A stretch of 64,000 bases of DNA. Source: Christensenella sp964438705. GTDB taxonomy: Bacteria; Bacillota; Clostridia; Christensenellales; Christensenellaceae. The stretch covers positions 1 through 64,000 of the forward strand of contig CAYTKQ010000011.1 of assembly GCA_964438705.1 (NCBI GenBank), read 5' to 3'. A model generated the notes under the pieces. The model was not told where the DNA came from, did not search any database, and saw only the letters and a program-made list of their open reading frames with translations. The position numbers and the translations under genes were made by a program. Below, one piece after another: positions 1-7,962 of this stretch; positions within the stretch are counted from its first letter, which is position 1; each line of letters begins with the position of its first letter.

Positions 1-32
1 GAAAGGAGGACTTTTTCTTACCTGTTTTGCTG

Positions 33-41
33 TGATAGAAT
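33..41 (+). promoter_or_regulatory. extended -10 promoter of the large RNA
   Basis: TGA followed by TAGAAT (36-41) makes an extended -10 element, with only a T-rich stretch in the -35 position. It predicts a transcription start near 47-48, almost exactly where the closing helix of the folded RNA begins. That agreement supports plus-strand transcription of the RNA. Confidence 0.45.
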
Positions 42-44
42 GGG

Positions 45-469
45 TATGTGATTTTGACCACGCGGATTGGCAGGGTGCTATACTACTGCACGCCAGTCGG
101 GAATTTGCATCCCGCTAACCCAACCGATGCTACGCGGTGTGAAAGCGCGCGGGACGCAAACAGCCAAGAAGACTGGTCAGCGGGGCCGCCGATGGTCATG
201 TGCCCGTGCTCAAACAGGTAATTGCTTCGCAATTAAACTGCGCGCGGTGCACATAACCACCACCGACCCTATTGTGCCGTAGAGCGTAGCCTGTTGCAAG
301 ATGCCGACGGACGGGGCCTTGTGCAGGGCGCTTAGAGATTTATTTCTTGCTGACGCGCCCGGAACACGGAGCGGCGGCTCTTATGCTCCGGTTTTGCCTT
401 TGCGAGACCAACGCCGCGTCCCCGGGAGGTCGGCGCTTGCAACAGGCTTTCACTGGGTAAAATCACATA
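45..469 (+). ncRNA. large structured RNA candidate, about 425 nt, unclassified
   Basis: The two ends pair with each other: 45-55 is perfectly complementary to 459-469, and the helix continues with a G-U pair and two G-C pairs. Inside, a long second helix joins 289-308 to 429-447 (12 contiguous pairs, then 6 more). It encloses 312-316 with 420-424 and hairpins 326-331/355-360 and 367-372/385-390. The 5' half has hairpins at 68-95, 98-114 and 219-235, and a helix 194-206/245-258. No open reading frame here looks like a protein. I do not recognise RNase P, tmRNA, SRP RNA, 6S RNA or a known riboswitch core in it. It may be a free-standing RNA or a long leader of fetA. Confidence 0.6.
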
Positions 470-490
470 GAAAAAGATAAGGGGAAGAGG

Positions 491-1114
491 ATGGAAATGA
501 TTTCTACGCGGGGGCTGTGCTTCCGCGATATGCTCTGCTATCCGGATATCGACATAGCGCGCGGCAGCGTTACTTTTTTGGCCGGGGCGAGCGGCAGCGG
601 AAAAACGACGCTGCTTCGCCTGATGAACGCGACGATCTCGCCGTCTTCGGGCAATGTGTTGTTCGACGGACAGAATATTTGTGAAATGGATAAGATCGCG
701 CTGCGTCGGCGCATGATTTTGGCGGGGCAAATGCCTTATCTGTTCCGGGGCAGCGTTGCGGACAATTTTTTGGCTTATCATGAGATTCATGAGACGACCG
801 CGCCCGCAAGGGCTGCAATGCGCGAATACCTCGACATTTGCGGCATTGGCGTAGAGGGAGACGCTTCGTGTGATGTGATGTCGGGCGGCGAACGTCAGAG
901 GGTGTTTCTGGCGATCGCCCTCAGTATGCTGCCGGAGGCACTGCTGCTCGACGAGCCGACGTCGGCGATGAACCATGAGTTGTCGCATCGTGTTCTTGAA
1001 AACATCATACGTTTTGCATCGAAAAAAAAGATCACGCTTCTCATCGTCAGCCACGATTTGTCGCTGCGGGAACGCTTCGCGCAGTGTGTGGTGGAATTGG
1101 AGGGGACGAAATGA
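491..1114 (+). CDS. fetA: ABC transporter ATP-binding protein, FetA-like
   Basis: ATPase subunit, 207 aa, of a small ABC transporter of the FetAB/YbbLM type, a family known for iron export and oxidative-stress resistance in E. coli. Visible motifs are Walker A GASGSGKTT near residue 33, the signature MSGGERQR near 130, Walker B ending LLLDEPTSA near 155, and the switch histidine in SHD. A ribosome site GGGGAAGAGG precedes the ATG. It overlaps fetB by 4 nt (ATGA), so the two are translationally coupled. The metal identity is inferred from the pairing with a FetB-family permease. Confidence 0.8.
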   Translation: MEMISTRGLCFRDMLCYPDIDIARGSVTFLAGASGSGKTTLLRLMNATISPSSGNVLFDGQNICEMDKIALRRRMILAGQMPYLFRGSVADNFLAYHEIHETTAPARAAMREYLDICGIGVEGDASCDVMSGGERQRVFLAIALSMLPEALLLDEPTSAMNHELSHRVLENIIRFASKKKITLLIVSHDLSLRERFAQCVVELEGTK

Positions 1115-1884
1115 ACGAGGTCGCGCAAATCAGCATTCCGCGCTTTTTGCTCGTCTACGCACTGCTGCTCGTGGTGCTGCTTGTGATGAAAAAGTGCCGG
1201 ATCGCGCAGACGAAGCTGCTGCTGTTGGGAAGCTTGCAGATGACCGTACAGCTTGTGCTGGCAGGGTTTATACTGACCTACATTTTCCAAAATCCGCATC
1301 CGCTGTTCACCGTCGCCTATGTGGCCGCGATGACCATATTTGCGATTTGGCGGGTGCTGTCCAAAAACAAGGAGCTGAACCGCAGATTTCGTCTTTATAT
1401 CGCGCTTTCGCTTGCCTTTTCCGGCCTTGGGGTCGTGCTGTTCTTTGTTGCGGCGGTAGTCAATGAAAACATCTTCAATCCGCAATATGTGATCCCGTTG
1501 AGCGGAATGATTTACGGTAACGCAATGACGGGCGTAAACCTCGGCATCAAAACATTCCGCGAATCGCTGGAGGCGGATCGCCCGCGTTTGGACGCGCTGC
1601 TCAACGTTGGCGGCAGGCCGCGTGAAATTCTCAAGCCGCTCGTTTCACGCGCAGTGGAAACGGCGCTTTTGCCCACGCTGAATTCCATGGTCGGCATGGG
1701 GATCGTATCCCTGCCGGGCATGATGACCGGGCAGATATTATCTGGCACACTGCCTTCGACCGCCATTTTATACCAGATCGCCATCATGATCGCGATTTGT
1801 ACGGTGGTGTGCCTCGCGGTTTTCGGCGCGTTGTATTTTGGACATAAAACGCTTTACAACGCGGACGAACAGTTTGAATTTTGA
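1111..1884 (+). CDS. fetB: FetB-family (UPF0014) transporter permease
   Basis: Membrane subunit of 257 aa, matching the usual 255-260 aa of the family, with about seven hydrophobic segments. Diagnostic stretches are PLSGMIYGNAM in the middle and LPGMMTGQILSG near the C-terminus, both typical of UPF0014/FetB. The start at 1111 is chosen because GGAGGGG lies 5-10 nt upstream and it overlaps the fetA stop. An in-frame start at 1084 has no ribosome site. With FetA it should form a metal (probably iron) exporter in the cytoplasmic membrane. Confidence 0.82.
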   Translation: MNEVAQISIPRFLLVYALLLVVLLVMKKCRIAQTKLLLLGSLQMTVQLVLAGFILTYIFQNPHPLFTVAYVAAMTIFAIWRVLSKNKELNRRFRLYIALSLAFSGLGVVLFFVAAVVNENIFNPQYVIPLSGMIYGNAMTGVNLGIKTFRESLEADRPRLDALLNVGGRPREILKPLVSRAVETALLPTLNSMVGMGIVSLPGMMTGQILSGTLPSTAILYQIAIMIAICTVVCLAVFGALYFGHKTLYNADEQFEF

Positions 1885-1929
1885 CGGTATGCTACATCGT
1901 TTTGGCCGCACTCGCACAAAAAGAAAGGT

Positions 1930-1958
1930 TTGCAAAAGCGCGGCTGCGTCCATATAAT
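1930..1958 (+). promoter_or_regulatory. sigma-A promoter for the HAD phosphatase gene
   Basis: TTGCAA (1930-1935), a 17-nt spacer and TATAAT (1953-1958). It lies in the gap after fetB and about 30 nt upstream of the HAD start, so the HAD-lnt segment is a separate unit from fetAB. Confidence 0.75.
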
Positions 1959-1989
1959 GAAAGAAGCAGAAAAAAAGGAGACAGACAGT

Positions 1990-2769
1990 ATGGATATAGA
2001 GGAATTGCGGGCAAAAAAAGGGTTTATATGCGACATGGACGGCGTGATCTACCACGGGAACAGGCTGCTTGACGGCGTGAAGGAGTTTGTCGCGTGGTTG
2101 CAGCAGGAGAACAAGCCGTTTTTGTTTTTAACGAATTCGAGCGAGCGTTCGCCGCGCGAGCTGCAGCAAAAGCTGGAGCGGTTGGGGCTTGATATCGACG
2201 AGAGTCATTTTTATACGAGCGCGCTTGCGACGGCGAAGTTTCTGAAATCGCAGACCGTGCACAAGAGTGCGTATGTCATTGGAGACGCGGGGCTGACGAA
2301 TGCGCTTTATGAGGTGGGCATCACCATGAACGATGTGGACCCGGAGTATGTGGTGGTCGGGGAAACAAAGAATTATAATTTTGACAGCATCGCAAAGGCT
2401 GTGCAGCTCGTTTTGCGCGGCGCGAAGCTCATTGGCACCAACCCCGATCTTACCGGGCCGGGAGAGAACGGAATATATCCCGCGTGCGGCGCGCTCATCG
2501 CGCCCATCGAGGTGGCGACGGGCAAAAAGGCGTATTTTGTAGGCAAGCCAAATCCGCTGATGATGCGCACGGGCATCAAGATGCTCGGCCTGCACGCGCA
2601 GGAGGCTGTGATGGTGGGCGACCGCATGGATACGGATATGGTGGCGGGCATCGAGTCGGGGTTGGATACGGTGCTGGTGCTTTCGGGCGTGAGCTCGCGC
2701 AAAACCATCGAGGAATATCCTTACCGTCCCAATTATGTGCTGGACGGCGTGGGGAATATTGCTCCGTGA
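1990..2769 (+). CDS. HAD-superfamily hydrolase, subfamily IIA (NagD-like)
   Basis: Soluble phosphatase of 259 aa. The nucleophile motif is DMDGVIYHGN at about residues 14-23 (two Asp of DxD), motif II is FLTNSS near 50, the type IIA cap carries the GTNPDLTGPGENG region, and motif IV is MVGDRMDTDM near 215. This order matches NagD/AraL/p-nitrophenylphosphatase-like HAD-IIA enzymes, which dephosphorylate small phosphosugars or nucleotides; the substrate cannot be read from sequence. The start at 1990 follows AAAAAAGGAG, whereas the upstream in-frame ATG at 1930 overlaps the promoter. Confidence 0.85.
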   Translation: MDIEELRAKKGFICDMDGVIYHGNRLLDGVKEFVAWLQQENKPFLFLTNSSERSPRELQQKLERLGLDIDESHFYTSALATAKFLKSQTVHKSAYVIGDAGLTNALYEVGITMNDVDPEYVVVGETKNYNFDSIAKAVQLVLRGAKLIGTNPDLTGPGENGIYPACGALIAPIEVATGKKAYFVGKPNPLMMRTGIKMLGLHAQEAVMVGDRMDTDMVAGIESGLDTVLVLSGVSSRKTIEEYPYRPNYVLDGVGNIAP

Positions 2770-2776
2770 GGGCGGC

Positions 2777-4231
2777 ATGAAACAATGTAAATGGTTCTTA
2801 CTATGCGCAGCGTGCGGAGTTTTCTGCGCGCTGTGTTTTGATGTTCCGGCGCTGTCGCCCTTTGTGTGGGTCGTGCTGTCGCCCGTATTTTTTGTGCTGT
2901 TCAGGCACAAAGAGCAATCCAAAAAAACGCTTTTGTATGCGGGTACGTTTGCGTTTGCGCTGTGCCTTGTTTATTACGCGCAGATGCTTTTCCTCGATAT
3001 TTCCGATCGTGCGGGCGGCGGAGGGGCGGCGCTGATCGTGCTTGCGTGGATCGTCCTTTCGCTTCTGCACGGCATTGTGTTCACCGCGGCATTGTGGGCG
3101 GGGATGCGCATCAAATGCGCGGACGCGCTGCGCGGCCCGCTTTTGGCGGTGCTGTGGACGGGCGCGGAATGGCTGTTGGGCGCGGGGGTGCTTGGCTTGC
3201 CCCTGCTGCGTCTTGGTGCGACGCAATGGCAATTTTTGCCGGTGACGCAGGTCGCCGCCTTGCTGGGCGCGCTGTTTGTGAGTTTTTTGATCGTGCTGGT
3301 GAACGTTTTGCTGGCACAAGGATTCGCGCAAAAATCACAAAAACGCATGTGGTATTGCTGCGCTGCGGCGCTGCTGTTCTTTCTGAACTTTGCATATGGA
3401 TCGTTTGTGCTGAATGCGCGTTCCCTGCCCAAAGCAGGTGTTTCTGTCGCGGCAGTGCAAATGAACGCGCCCTTCTGGAAGGACGGCGGAGCGGGACGCT
3501 ATGAAAAGGCCGTGCGGCTCATGGACGAGGCGGCGGAAACGAACCCCGCCCTCATCGTTCTGCCCGAAAACGCGGTGTATGGCTCCTTTATGGAGGAGGA
3601 AGCGCTTTACGGCCCGGCACAACAGGCGGCGAAACGCGCGGGTGGCTATGTGCTTGCGGGTGCGTACGGCATCCACGGATACGCGCTGCGCAATTCGGTG
3701 TTTCTCGTCTCTCCGGCGGGAGAGATCCCGGATGTGTACAACAAGCAGCGGCTCGTCCCATTCTTTGAGAACGGATATGAACGTCCGTTCAGCTTTGAGG
3801 ACGGGCAATACCGCGGCGTGTTTGATTTGGAGCAGGGAAAGGCGGGCGTGATGATCTGCTTTGAAAGCCTGTTTCCTGATATCGCGGCGGATACGGTGAA
3901 CAAGGGCGCGGAGCTGCTCGTTGTTGCGACGAACGATTCGTGGTTCAAAAGCTCTGTGCCGCTCAAGCGGCATATGGCGCAATCCGTTCAACGCACGGTG
4001 GAGACGGGAAAATATCTTGTGCAGGCGGGCAACAACGGCATGACGTTCATCGCCGCGCCCACGGGCGAAATCACCGCACAGCTGGAGCCGGATACAGAGG
4101 GCGTGCTTTATGGGAGCGTGAGCTTCATCGACGGGCGTACGCCGTATGTCGTGATCGGAGACTGGTGGCTTGTTGCCGCCGCGGGTATGGTCGTGATTTT
4201 GATATGGACGGCGCGCCGCAAACGGAATTGA
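2777..4231 (+). CDS. lnt: apolipoprotein N-acyltransferase-like protein (Lnt)
   Basis: Membrane protein of 484 aa with about six to seven N-terminal hydrophobic segments, then a nitrilase-type (carbon-nitrogen hydrolase) domain from about residue 220, and a last hydrophobic segment near the C-terminus. The catalytic triad is visible: Glu in LPENAVYG (about 262), Lys in YNKQRLVPFFEN (about 321) and Cys in VMICFESLF (about 360). Known Lnt enzymes N-acylate the lipoprotein Cys. Lnt is classically a diderm enzyme, so its presence in an apparent Clostridia genome is notable. The start follows GAGGGCGGC, 7 nt after the HAD stop. Confidence 0.85.
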   Translation: MKQCKWFLLCAACGVFCALCFDVPALSPFVWVVLSPVFFVLFRHKEQSKKTLLYAGTFAFALCLVYYAQMLFLDISDRAGGGGAALIVLAWIVLSLLHGIVFTAALWAGMRIKCADALRGPLLAVLWTGAEWLLGAGVLGLPLLRLGATQWQFLPVTQVAALLGALFVSFLIVLVNVLLAQGFAQKSQKRMWYCCAAALLFFLNFAYGSFVLNARSLPKAGVSVAAVQMNAPFWKDGGAGRYEKAVRLMDEAAETNPALIVLPENAVYGSFMEEEALYGPAQQAAKRAGGYVLAGAYGIHGYALRNSVFLVSPAGEIPDVYNKQRLVPFFENGYERPFSFEDGQYRGVFDLEQGKAGVMICFESLFPDIAADTVNKGAELLVVATNDSWFKSSVPLKRHMAQSVQRTVETGKYLVQAGNNGMTFIAAPTGEITAQLEPDTEGVLYGSVSFIDGRTPYVVIGDWWLVAAAGMVVILIWTARRKRN

Positions 4232-4256
4232 AAATCTGTGCGGAATGCACTATAAT
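4228..4256 (+). promoter_or_regulatory. sigma-A promoter for the MBL-fold gene
   Basis: TTGAAA (4228-4233), 17 nt, TATAAT (4251-4256). It overlaps the last codons of lnt and should drive the MBL-fold, DUF3795 and nitroreductase genes, which end at the terminator at 5925. Confidence 0.78.
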
Positions 4257-4324
4257 AGAACACAGTCCATCATGGCGGGCGCTTGTGTGCGCGTTATGGT
4301 AAAAAAGATAATCGAGGAGAGGCA

Positions 4325-5023
4325 ATGGACGATTTTGTAAGACTGAGCGCGAACGCGGGCATATTGATCCGCTATCACGGCAAGAAGATATTGGTGGATG
4401 CGCTGCATAACCGGTATACAGAGGTGTTTTCAAGCGTGCCGGACGACCTGCTGTTTGATATCGCGCATGGAAAGGGAGATTTTGCGGACATTGATCTCAT
4501 CGTGTATACGCACGATCATCCGGACCATTACAGCAGAGAGTGGACAAAGGAATTTTTGAAAAACCATCCGGGGACGTGTCTGGTTTCACCGATAGACGAT
4601 TTTTCAGGGGAAAATGTGGTGGTGCTCAAAGAGGAGCATGAAACGCATTTGCGAAAGGGGATCAGCATCGGGGCCCAGCGGCTTGTGCACGAGGGAGCGC
4701 GTTTTCGCGACGTTGTGAATTACGGGTTCCGTTTCGAGATCGACGGTTTTTCGATGACGGTGCTGGGGGACAGCGGCCCGGAAAATATTCCGCCTTTGTT
4801 TGCGCACGCAGACCTTGGATTTTACAATTTTCCGTTTCTGACGGTGCAGCGCGGCAGGCAGATGATCGAGGAGCTTGCGCCCAAGCGTATCATTGCGTAT
4901 CACCTGCCGTTTGAGGGCAAGGATCAGAGCGGCTATATCAAATCCACGTTTCGTTCCATCGAGCGCAACGGATATGAGGGCGCTGCAGTATTGTGGAAGA
5001 AGGATCAAAAGGAACCGATTTAA
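4325..5023 (+). CDS. metallo-beta-lactamase-fold hydrolase
   Basis: Soluble protein of 232 aa with the MBL metal-binding motif THDHPDHYS near residue 60 and a second His/Asp site in VLGDSGPE, plus a late IAYHLPF histidine. It resembles the UlaG-like/UPF0173 branch, metal-dependent hydrolases that include lactonases and phosphodiesterases. The substrate is not evident. The start at 4325 has GAGGAGAGGCA directly upstream; the longer in-frame ATG at 4283 lacks a ribosome site. Confidence 0.75.
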   Translation: MDDFVRLSANAGILIRYHGKKILVDALHNRYTEVFSSVPDDLLFDIAHGKGDFADIDLIVYTHDHPDHYSREWTKEFLKNHPGTCLVSPIDDFSGENVVVLKEEHETHLRKGISIGAQRLVHEGARFRDVVNYGFRFEIDGFSMTVLGDSGPENIPPLFAHADLGFYNFPFLTVQRGRQMIEELAPKRIIAYHLPFEGKDQSGYIKSTFRSIERNGYEGAAVLWKKDQKEPI

Positions 5024-5046
5024 TTCAGTTGGGAGAGGGTATCTAT

Positions 5047-5325
5047 ATGATAGAAGCAAGATGCGGAAGATTGTGCAGTAACTGCGAATATGTTGAGAAA
5101 TGCGGCGGATGCGTGAATCGTGAAAAGCCGGTGTGGGCGGCGCGCTGCCCCATCAAAAGCTGCTGCGAGGAAAAAAAACTTGCGCATTGCGGATTGTGCG
5201 GAGGATTCCCGTGCAAGAAGCTGGTGAAATTTGCAAAAGACAAGGACTATGGAGACGGCGGGCTTCGTATCGGACAATGCCGCGCGTGGCGCGATCTTGG
5301 CGAGGATGCGGTCTATGAGGAGTAA
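5047..5325 (+). CDS. DUF3795-type cysteine-rich small protein
   Basis: 92-aa soluble protein with ten-plus cysteines in the spacing CxxCxxxxxCxGC, then CPIKSCCEEKKL, then HCGLCGGFPC. This is the pattern of the DUF3795 family, common in anaerobic Clostridia and thought to bind zinc or an iron-sulfur cluster; its function is unknown. The start at 5047 follows GGGAGAGGG. Neighbours are the MBL-fold gene (23 nt upstream) and the nitroreductase (5 nt downstream), suggesting one redox-related transcript. Confidence 0.75.
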   Translation: MIEARCGRLCSNCEYVEKCGGCVNREKPVWAARCPIKSCCEEKKLAHCGLCGGFPCKKLVKFAKDKDYGDGGLRIGQCRAWRDLGEDAVYEE

Positions 5326-5330
5326 AAGTG

Positions 5331-5921
5331 ATGAAATTTGAAGAGGCAGTGCAGAGGCGGCGGTCGATCCGTACGCTTGGCAAGAGCGAACATGCGACAA
5401 AAGAAAAGCTGGAGGAGCTATTGAAGCTTGCGCTTCACGCACCCAGCGCGTACAACGCGCAAACAAGCCGTGTGGTGGTGCTGATGGATGCGGCAGGCGA
5501 AGCATTCTGGGACATAGCGGAGCAGGCGCTGCGCAAGGTGACGCCGCCCGAAGCGTTCGCGCGTACGGTCAAAAAGCTTGATGGGTTTCGCGGCGGAAAC
5601 GGCACGATCCTTTTTTATGAAGATACCGAGGCGACAAAGAAGCTGAAAAAGGATTTTCCGCTCTATGAGGACAAATTCGAACAGTGGGCACAGCACAACA
5701 ACGCGATGCTGCAATACGCAGTGTGGATGGCGCTCGGCGAGCACGGAATCGCCGCGTCGCTCCAGCACTACAATCCGCTGGTGGACGCCGAAGCGGCAAA
5801 GGAGTGGGATATTCCTGAAAGCTGGACGCTGATCGCGCAGATGCCGTTTGGAAAAGCGGAGGAAAACCCGCCGGAAAAGAGCTTTATGCCGTTCGAGCAG
5901 AGGGTCCGGTTTTACGAATGA
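5331..5921 (+). CDS. nitroreductase-family protein
   Basis: 196-aa flavoprotein of the nitroreductase fold. The N-terminal FMN phosphate-binding pattern RRRSIR is at residues 9-14, followed by HAPSAYNAQ, where the family has P-S-x-x-N-x-Q. The C-terminal IAQMPFGKAEENP loop is also typical. Such enzymes use NAD(P)H to reduce nitro or quinone groups; the physiological substrate is unknown. ATG at 5331 is preferred over GTG at 5328, with GAGGAG 8-13 nt upstream. It is the last gene before the terminator. Confidence 0.82.
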   Translation: MKFEEAVQRRRSIRTLGKSEHATKEKLEELLKLALHAPSAYNAQTSRVVVLMDAAGEAFWDIAEQALRKVTPPEAFARTVKKLDGFRGGNGTILFYEDTEATKKLKKDFPLYEDKFEQWAQHNNAMLQYAVWMALGEHGIAASLQHYNPLVDAEAAKEWDIPESWTLIAQMPFGKAEENPPEKSFMPFEQRVRFYE

Positions 5922-5924
5922 ATC

Positions 5925-5951
5925 AAAAAAGGAGCAAAAGCTCCTTTTTTT
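5925..5951. terminator. bidirectional intrinsic terminator
   Basis: AAAAAAGGAGC, a short loop, GCTCCTTTTTTT. The symmetric A and T tracts let it end both the plus-strand nitroreductase transcript and the minus-strand small unit at 5962-6212. Confidence 0.88.
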
Positions 5952-5961
5952 GTTGAACATC

Positions 5962-6212
5962 CTATGATTGCTTGTCTGTCGCATCCGCCGAGAGGCATTG
6001 GCCTTTTTGAAAGGTTCCCGTTTGTGTCAGGGGCGTTATGCCCGGAATCGTGGTGTATCGCGGAAACCCTCCCTTTGTTTGGTCAAGCTTCGGCGGATTG
6101 ACAGGTATAATTGATTCACCAAGATTTATTTCAAGTTTTTCAGTAAACATTTTTGTGTTGCTTTTGTTGCCCGTTGTTTTTGTCTATCACATCATCAGCA
6201 AGTCCTCCTTTC
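5962..6212 (-). pseudogene. relic or cryptic small ORF, copy A
   Basis: A minus-strand unit with a perfect ribosome site AAGGAGG (6205-6211) exactly 8 nt from ATG-ATG (6195-6190). The next two codons in frame are TGA and TAG. The same frame then stays open to 5962, with an internal ATG at 6150 giving a 62-aa peptide rich in Pro/Thr that contains FTEKLEIN. Downstream is the shared terminator at 5925. Nucleotide similarity to the unit at 7963-8035 (same AAGGAGGACTTGC leader, then a similar ACNGAA-to-GAAAT stretch) suggests one small gene family, now decayed. No function is recognised. Confidence 0.4.
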
Positions 6213-6321
6213 ACGTTTCATTAATCATAGTATAAAGGAGCTTTGTGAACATAGCATGAATCAGAAATGAAGATTTGCAAAAGATGTATAAAAACCGAGT
6301 CGAATCTTTATTGAAAAGTGA

Positions 6322-6327
6322 TATAAT
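6322..6327 (+). promoter_or_regulatory. -10 element of the membrane glycosyltransferase
   Basis: TATAAT at 6322-6327 with a poor -35. Because it sits only 4 nt before the first in-frame ATG (6331), it argues for the downstream start at 6358. Confidence 0.5.
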
Positions 6328-6357
6328 GAAATGAATACGAAAAAAAGGCAGGATGGT

Positions 6358-7908
6358 ATGAAAACATTTTTGACGTTCAACCAGATGCTGGTACGTATCA
6401 TGGTCGTATTGGTATTGATTCCCATCGCGTTGATTGCACTGGACAGCATTTTTATGACGGCGGCGATAAATGAAGTGGCAGGAGAGATTACTGAGTATAC
6501 GCAGGATATGGTGTTTGAGCATGTAATATCCATACTTGTTGTGCTTTTTTTGCTAGCGGTTTTTCAAAAAACAATCAAAAAGCTCAAGCCTGAGCGATTG
6601 CTTATCCTTTTGGCGGCATTTGTATTTGTTTTTGGACTTTCCGTCGTTTTTACCGCGCGCGTGATACCCGGTGCGGACGCGATGAGCGTTTACAGTGAAG
6701 CAAATCGATTTTTGCAAGGAAATTATGATGGATTTCTATCGGGCGGATACCTTTATTCGTTTACCAATCAAATTGGTTTACTGAGTTATTTTCAGATATT
6801 TGTGATGTTCGCCGGTGAAAACGCTTATCTTGCTATGCAGGTCGTCAATGTACTGTGGATCATGCTGGCATACTTTTGTTTGTATCGGATTACGCAGACG
6901 GTCTTCCGCAAGAAGGCGGTGAACAACATAACGATACTGCTCATGTTGCTCTGTTTTCAAATATTATTGTTCGCTGTATATGCTTATGGCATAATTCCGG
7001 CATTTGGCCTTGGGCTTCTGGCGATATGCTTGGAAGTTCAATATTTTAAAACGCGAAAGCTGTATTATGCGTTGTTTTCAATCGTGGCGATTGCAATCAG
7101 TATTTTCTGGCGGATGAACAACTTGATTTGGTTGATTGCAATGGCGCTGTTCTATGTATTGGACGCCATTGCAATTAAAAAATTCACACCGATATTGGTT
7201 GCTGTTCTTTTGATCGTTGTAAACGGGTTGGCAGGCATGGGCTTACATGCCGCGTATGCAAGCGTCATCGGCCAGCCGATCAATCCCGGTATACCCAAGA
7301 CTGCGTGGGTAGCCATGGGGTTGCAGGAGAGCCCGCTGGCCCCCGGATGGTTCAACGGTTATGCACCTACCGTTTATTCTGAATCGGGCAATGATGTAGA
7401 AAAAACGCAGCAGGTCGTTCGGGAAGACATCGCAAAATCTCTTGGATATTTTGTGGAACACCCTGTATATGCGGCTAAATTTTTCTACCAAAAAATTTCA
7501 TCGACATGGAATAACCCAACCTACCAGAGCTTCTACGCGACCATGGCGTACAATCATCAAGCGAACAGTGCGCGGGAAACCACGTTTTCAAACAGCCTTT
7601 TTTACGGCGGCGGCGGTACTTTTCTGCGGGGATTTATGAACATCTATCAGACGCTGATTTTCGCCGGAGCAGCGTTGTTTCTGATCCTTCGATTTAAACG
7701 GATCAAAAGAGAGCAGATGCTGTTGGCGGCGGTTTTTTTGGGAACATTTCTATTTCATCTTTTTTGGGAAACAAAAGCGCAGTATGTGGTCACGGCGTTT
7801 GCGCTGCTCATTCCTTATGCCGCTTACGGATGGGTGGAAGCATCGGGACGGCTGAGAACGTGGTATTGCGACAGGAAGTGCAAACGGCAGGAGAGCGAAA
7901 CGACATAA
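6358..7908 (+). CDS. multi-spanning membrane protein, probable GT-C glycosyltransferase
   Basis: 516-aa polytopic protein with about ten to twelve hydrophobic segments and a larger soluble loop around residues 320-400. An early extracytoplasmic loop contains PGADAMSVYSEANRF, an acidic position like that used by GT-C enzymes (ArnT/PMT/DUF2142-like) that transfer sugars from polyprenyl phosphates. That assignment is inference, since no specific signature is conserved enough to name the family. ATG at 6358 follows GGCAGGATGG. It is monocistronic, with a terminator at 7922, and is flanked on both sides by minus-strand small relic ORFs. Confidence 0.6.
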   Translation: MKTFLTFNQMLVRIMVVLVLIPIALIALDSIFMTAAINEVAGEITEYTQDMVFEHVISILVVLFLLAVFQKTIKKLKPERLLILLAAFVFVFGLSVVFTARVIPGADAMSVYSEANRFLQGNYDGFLSGGYLYSFTNQIGLLSYFQIFVMFAGENAYLAMQVVNVLWIMLAYFCLYRITQTVFRKKAVNNITILLMLLCFQILLFAVYAYGIIPAFGLGLLAICLEVQYFKTRKLYYALFSIVAIAISIFWRMNNLIWLIAMALFYVLDAIAIKKFTPILVAVLLIVVNGLAGMGLHAAYASVIGQPINPGIPKTAWVAMGLQESPLAPGWFNGYAPTVYSESGNDVEKTQQVVREDIAKSLGYFVEHPVYAAKFFYQKISSTWNNPTYQSFYATMAYNHQANSARETTFSNSLFYGGGGTFLRGFMNIYQTLIFAGAALFLILRFKRIKREQMLLAAVFLGTFLFHLFWETKAQYVVTAFALLIPYAAYGWVEASGRLRTWYCDRKCKRQESETT

Positions 7909-7921
7909 CAACAAAAAGAAA

Positions 7922-7950
7922 CGTCCGCTGGGGAGGCGGACGCTTCTTCT
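7922..7950. terminator. intrinsic terminator, probably bidirectional
   Basis: CGTCCGC, loop, GCGGACG, flanked by an A-rich 5' side and TTCTTCTT on the 3' side. It ends the glycosyltransferase transcript and can also end the minus-strand htrA transcript. Confidence 0.75.
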
Positions 7951-7962
7951 TAAAGACTTATA

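Noticed and set aside
67..282. 71-codon open frame inside the RNA
   Set aside because: It has no ribosome site, odd composition and lies across the paired segments of the folded RNA; it is better explained as chance.
45..469. The left-edge RNA as RNase P RNA, tmRNA, SRP RNA or a group I/II intron
   Set aside because: I looked for the GGAAAGUCC and ACAGAA blocks of RNase P, the tag frame and CCA end of tmRNA, the GGAAG tetraloop region of SRP RNA and intron core or domain V sequences, and found none on either strand.
332..1054. 240-codon minus-strand frame opposite fetA
   Set aside because: It runs antisense to a gene with all ABC ATPase motifs and has the Arg/His-rich look of a shadow frame.
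6211..6533. Minus-strand frames opposite the start of the membrane glycosyltransferase
   Set aside because: Overlapping several frames, no ribosome site, and antisense to a clear membrane protein start and its promoter.
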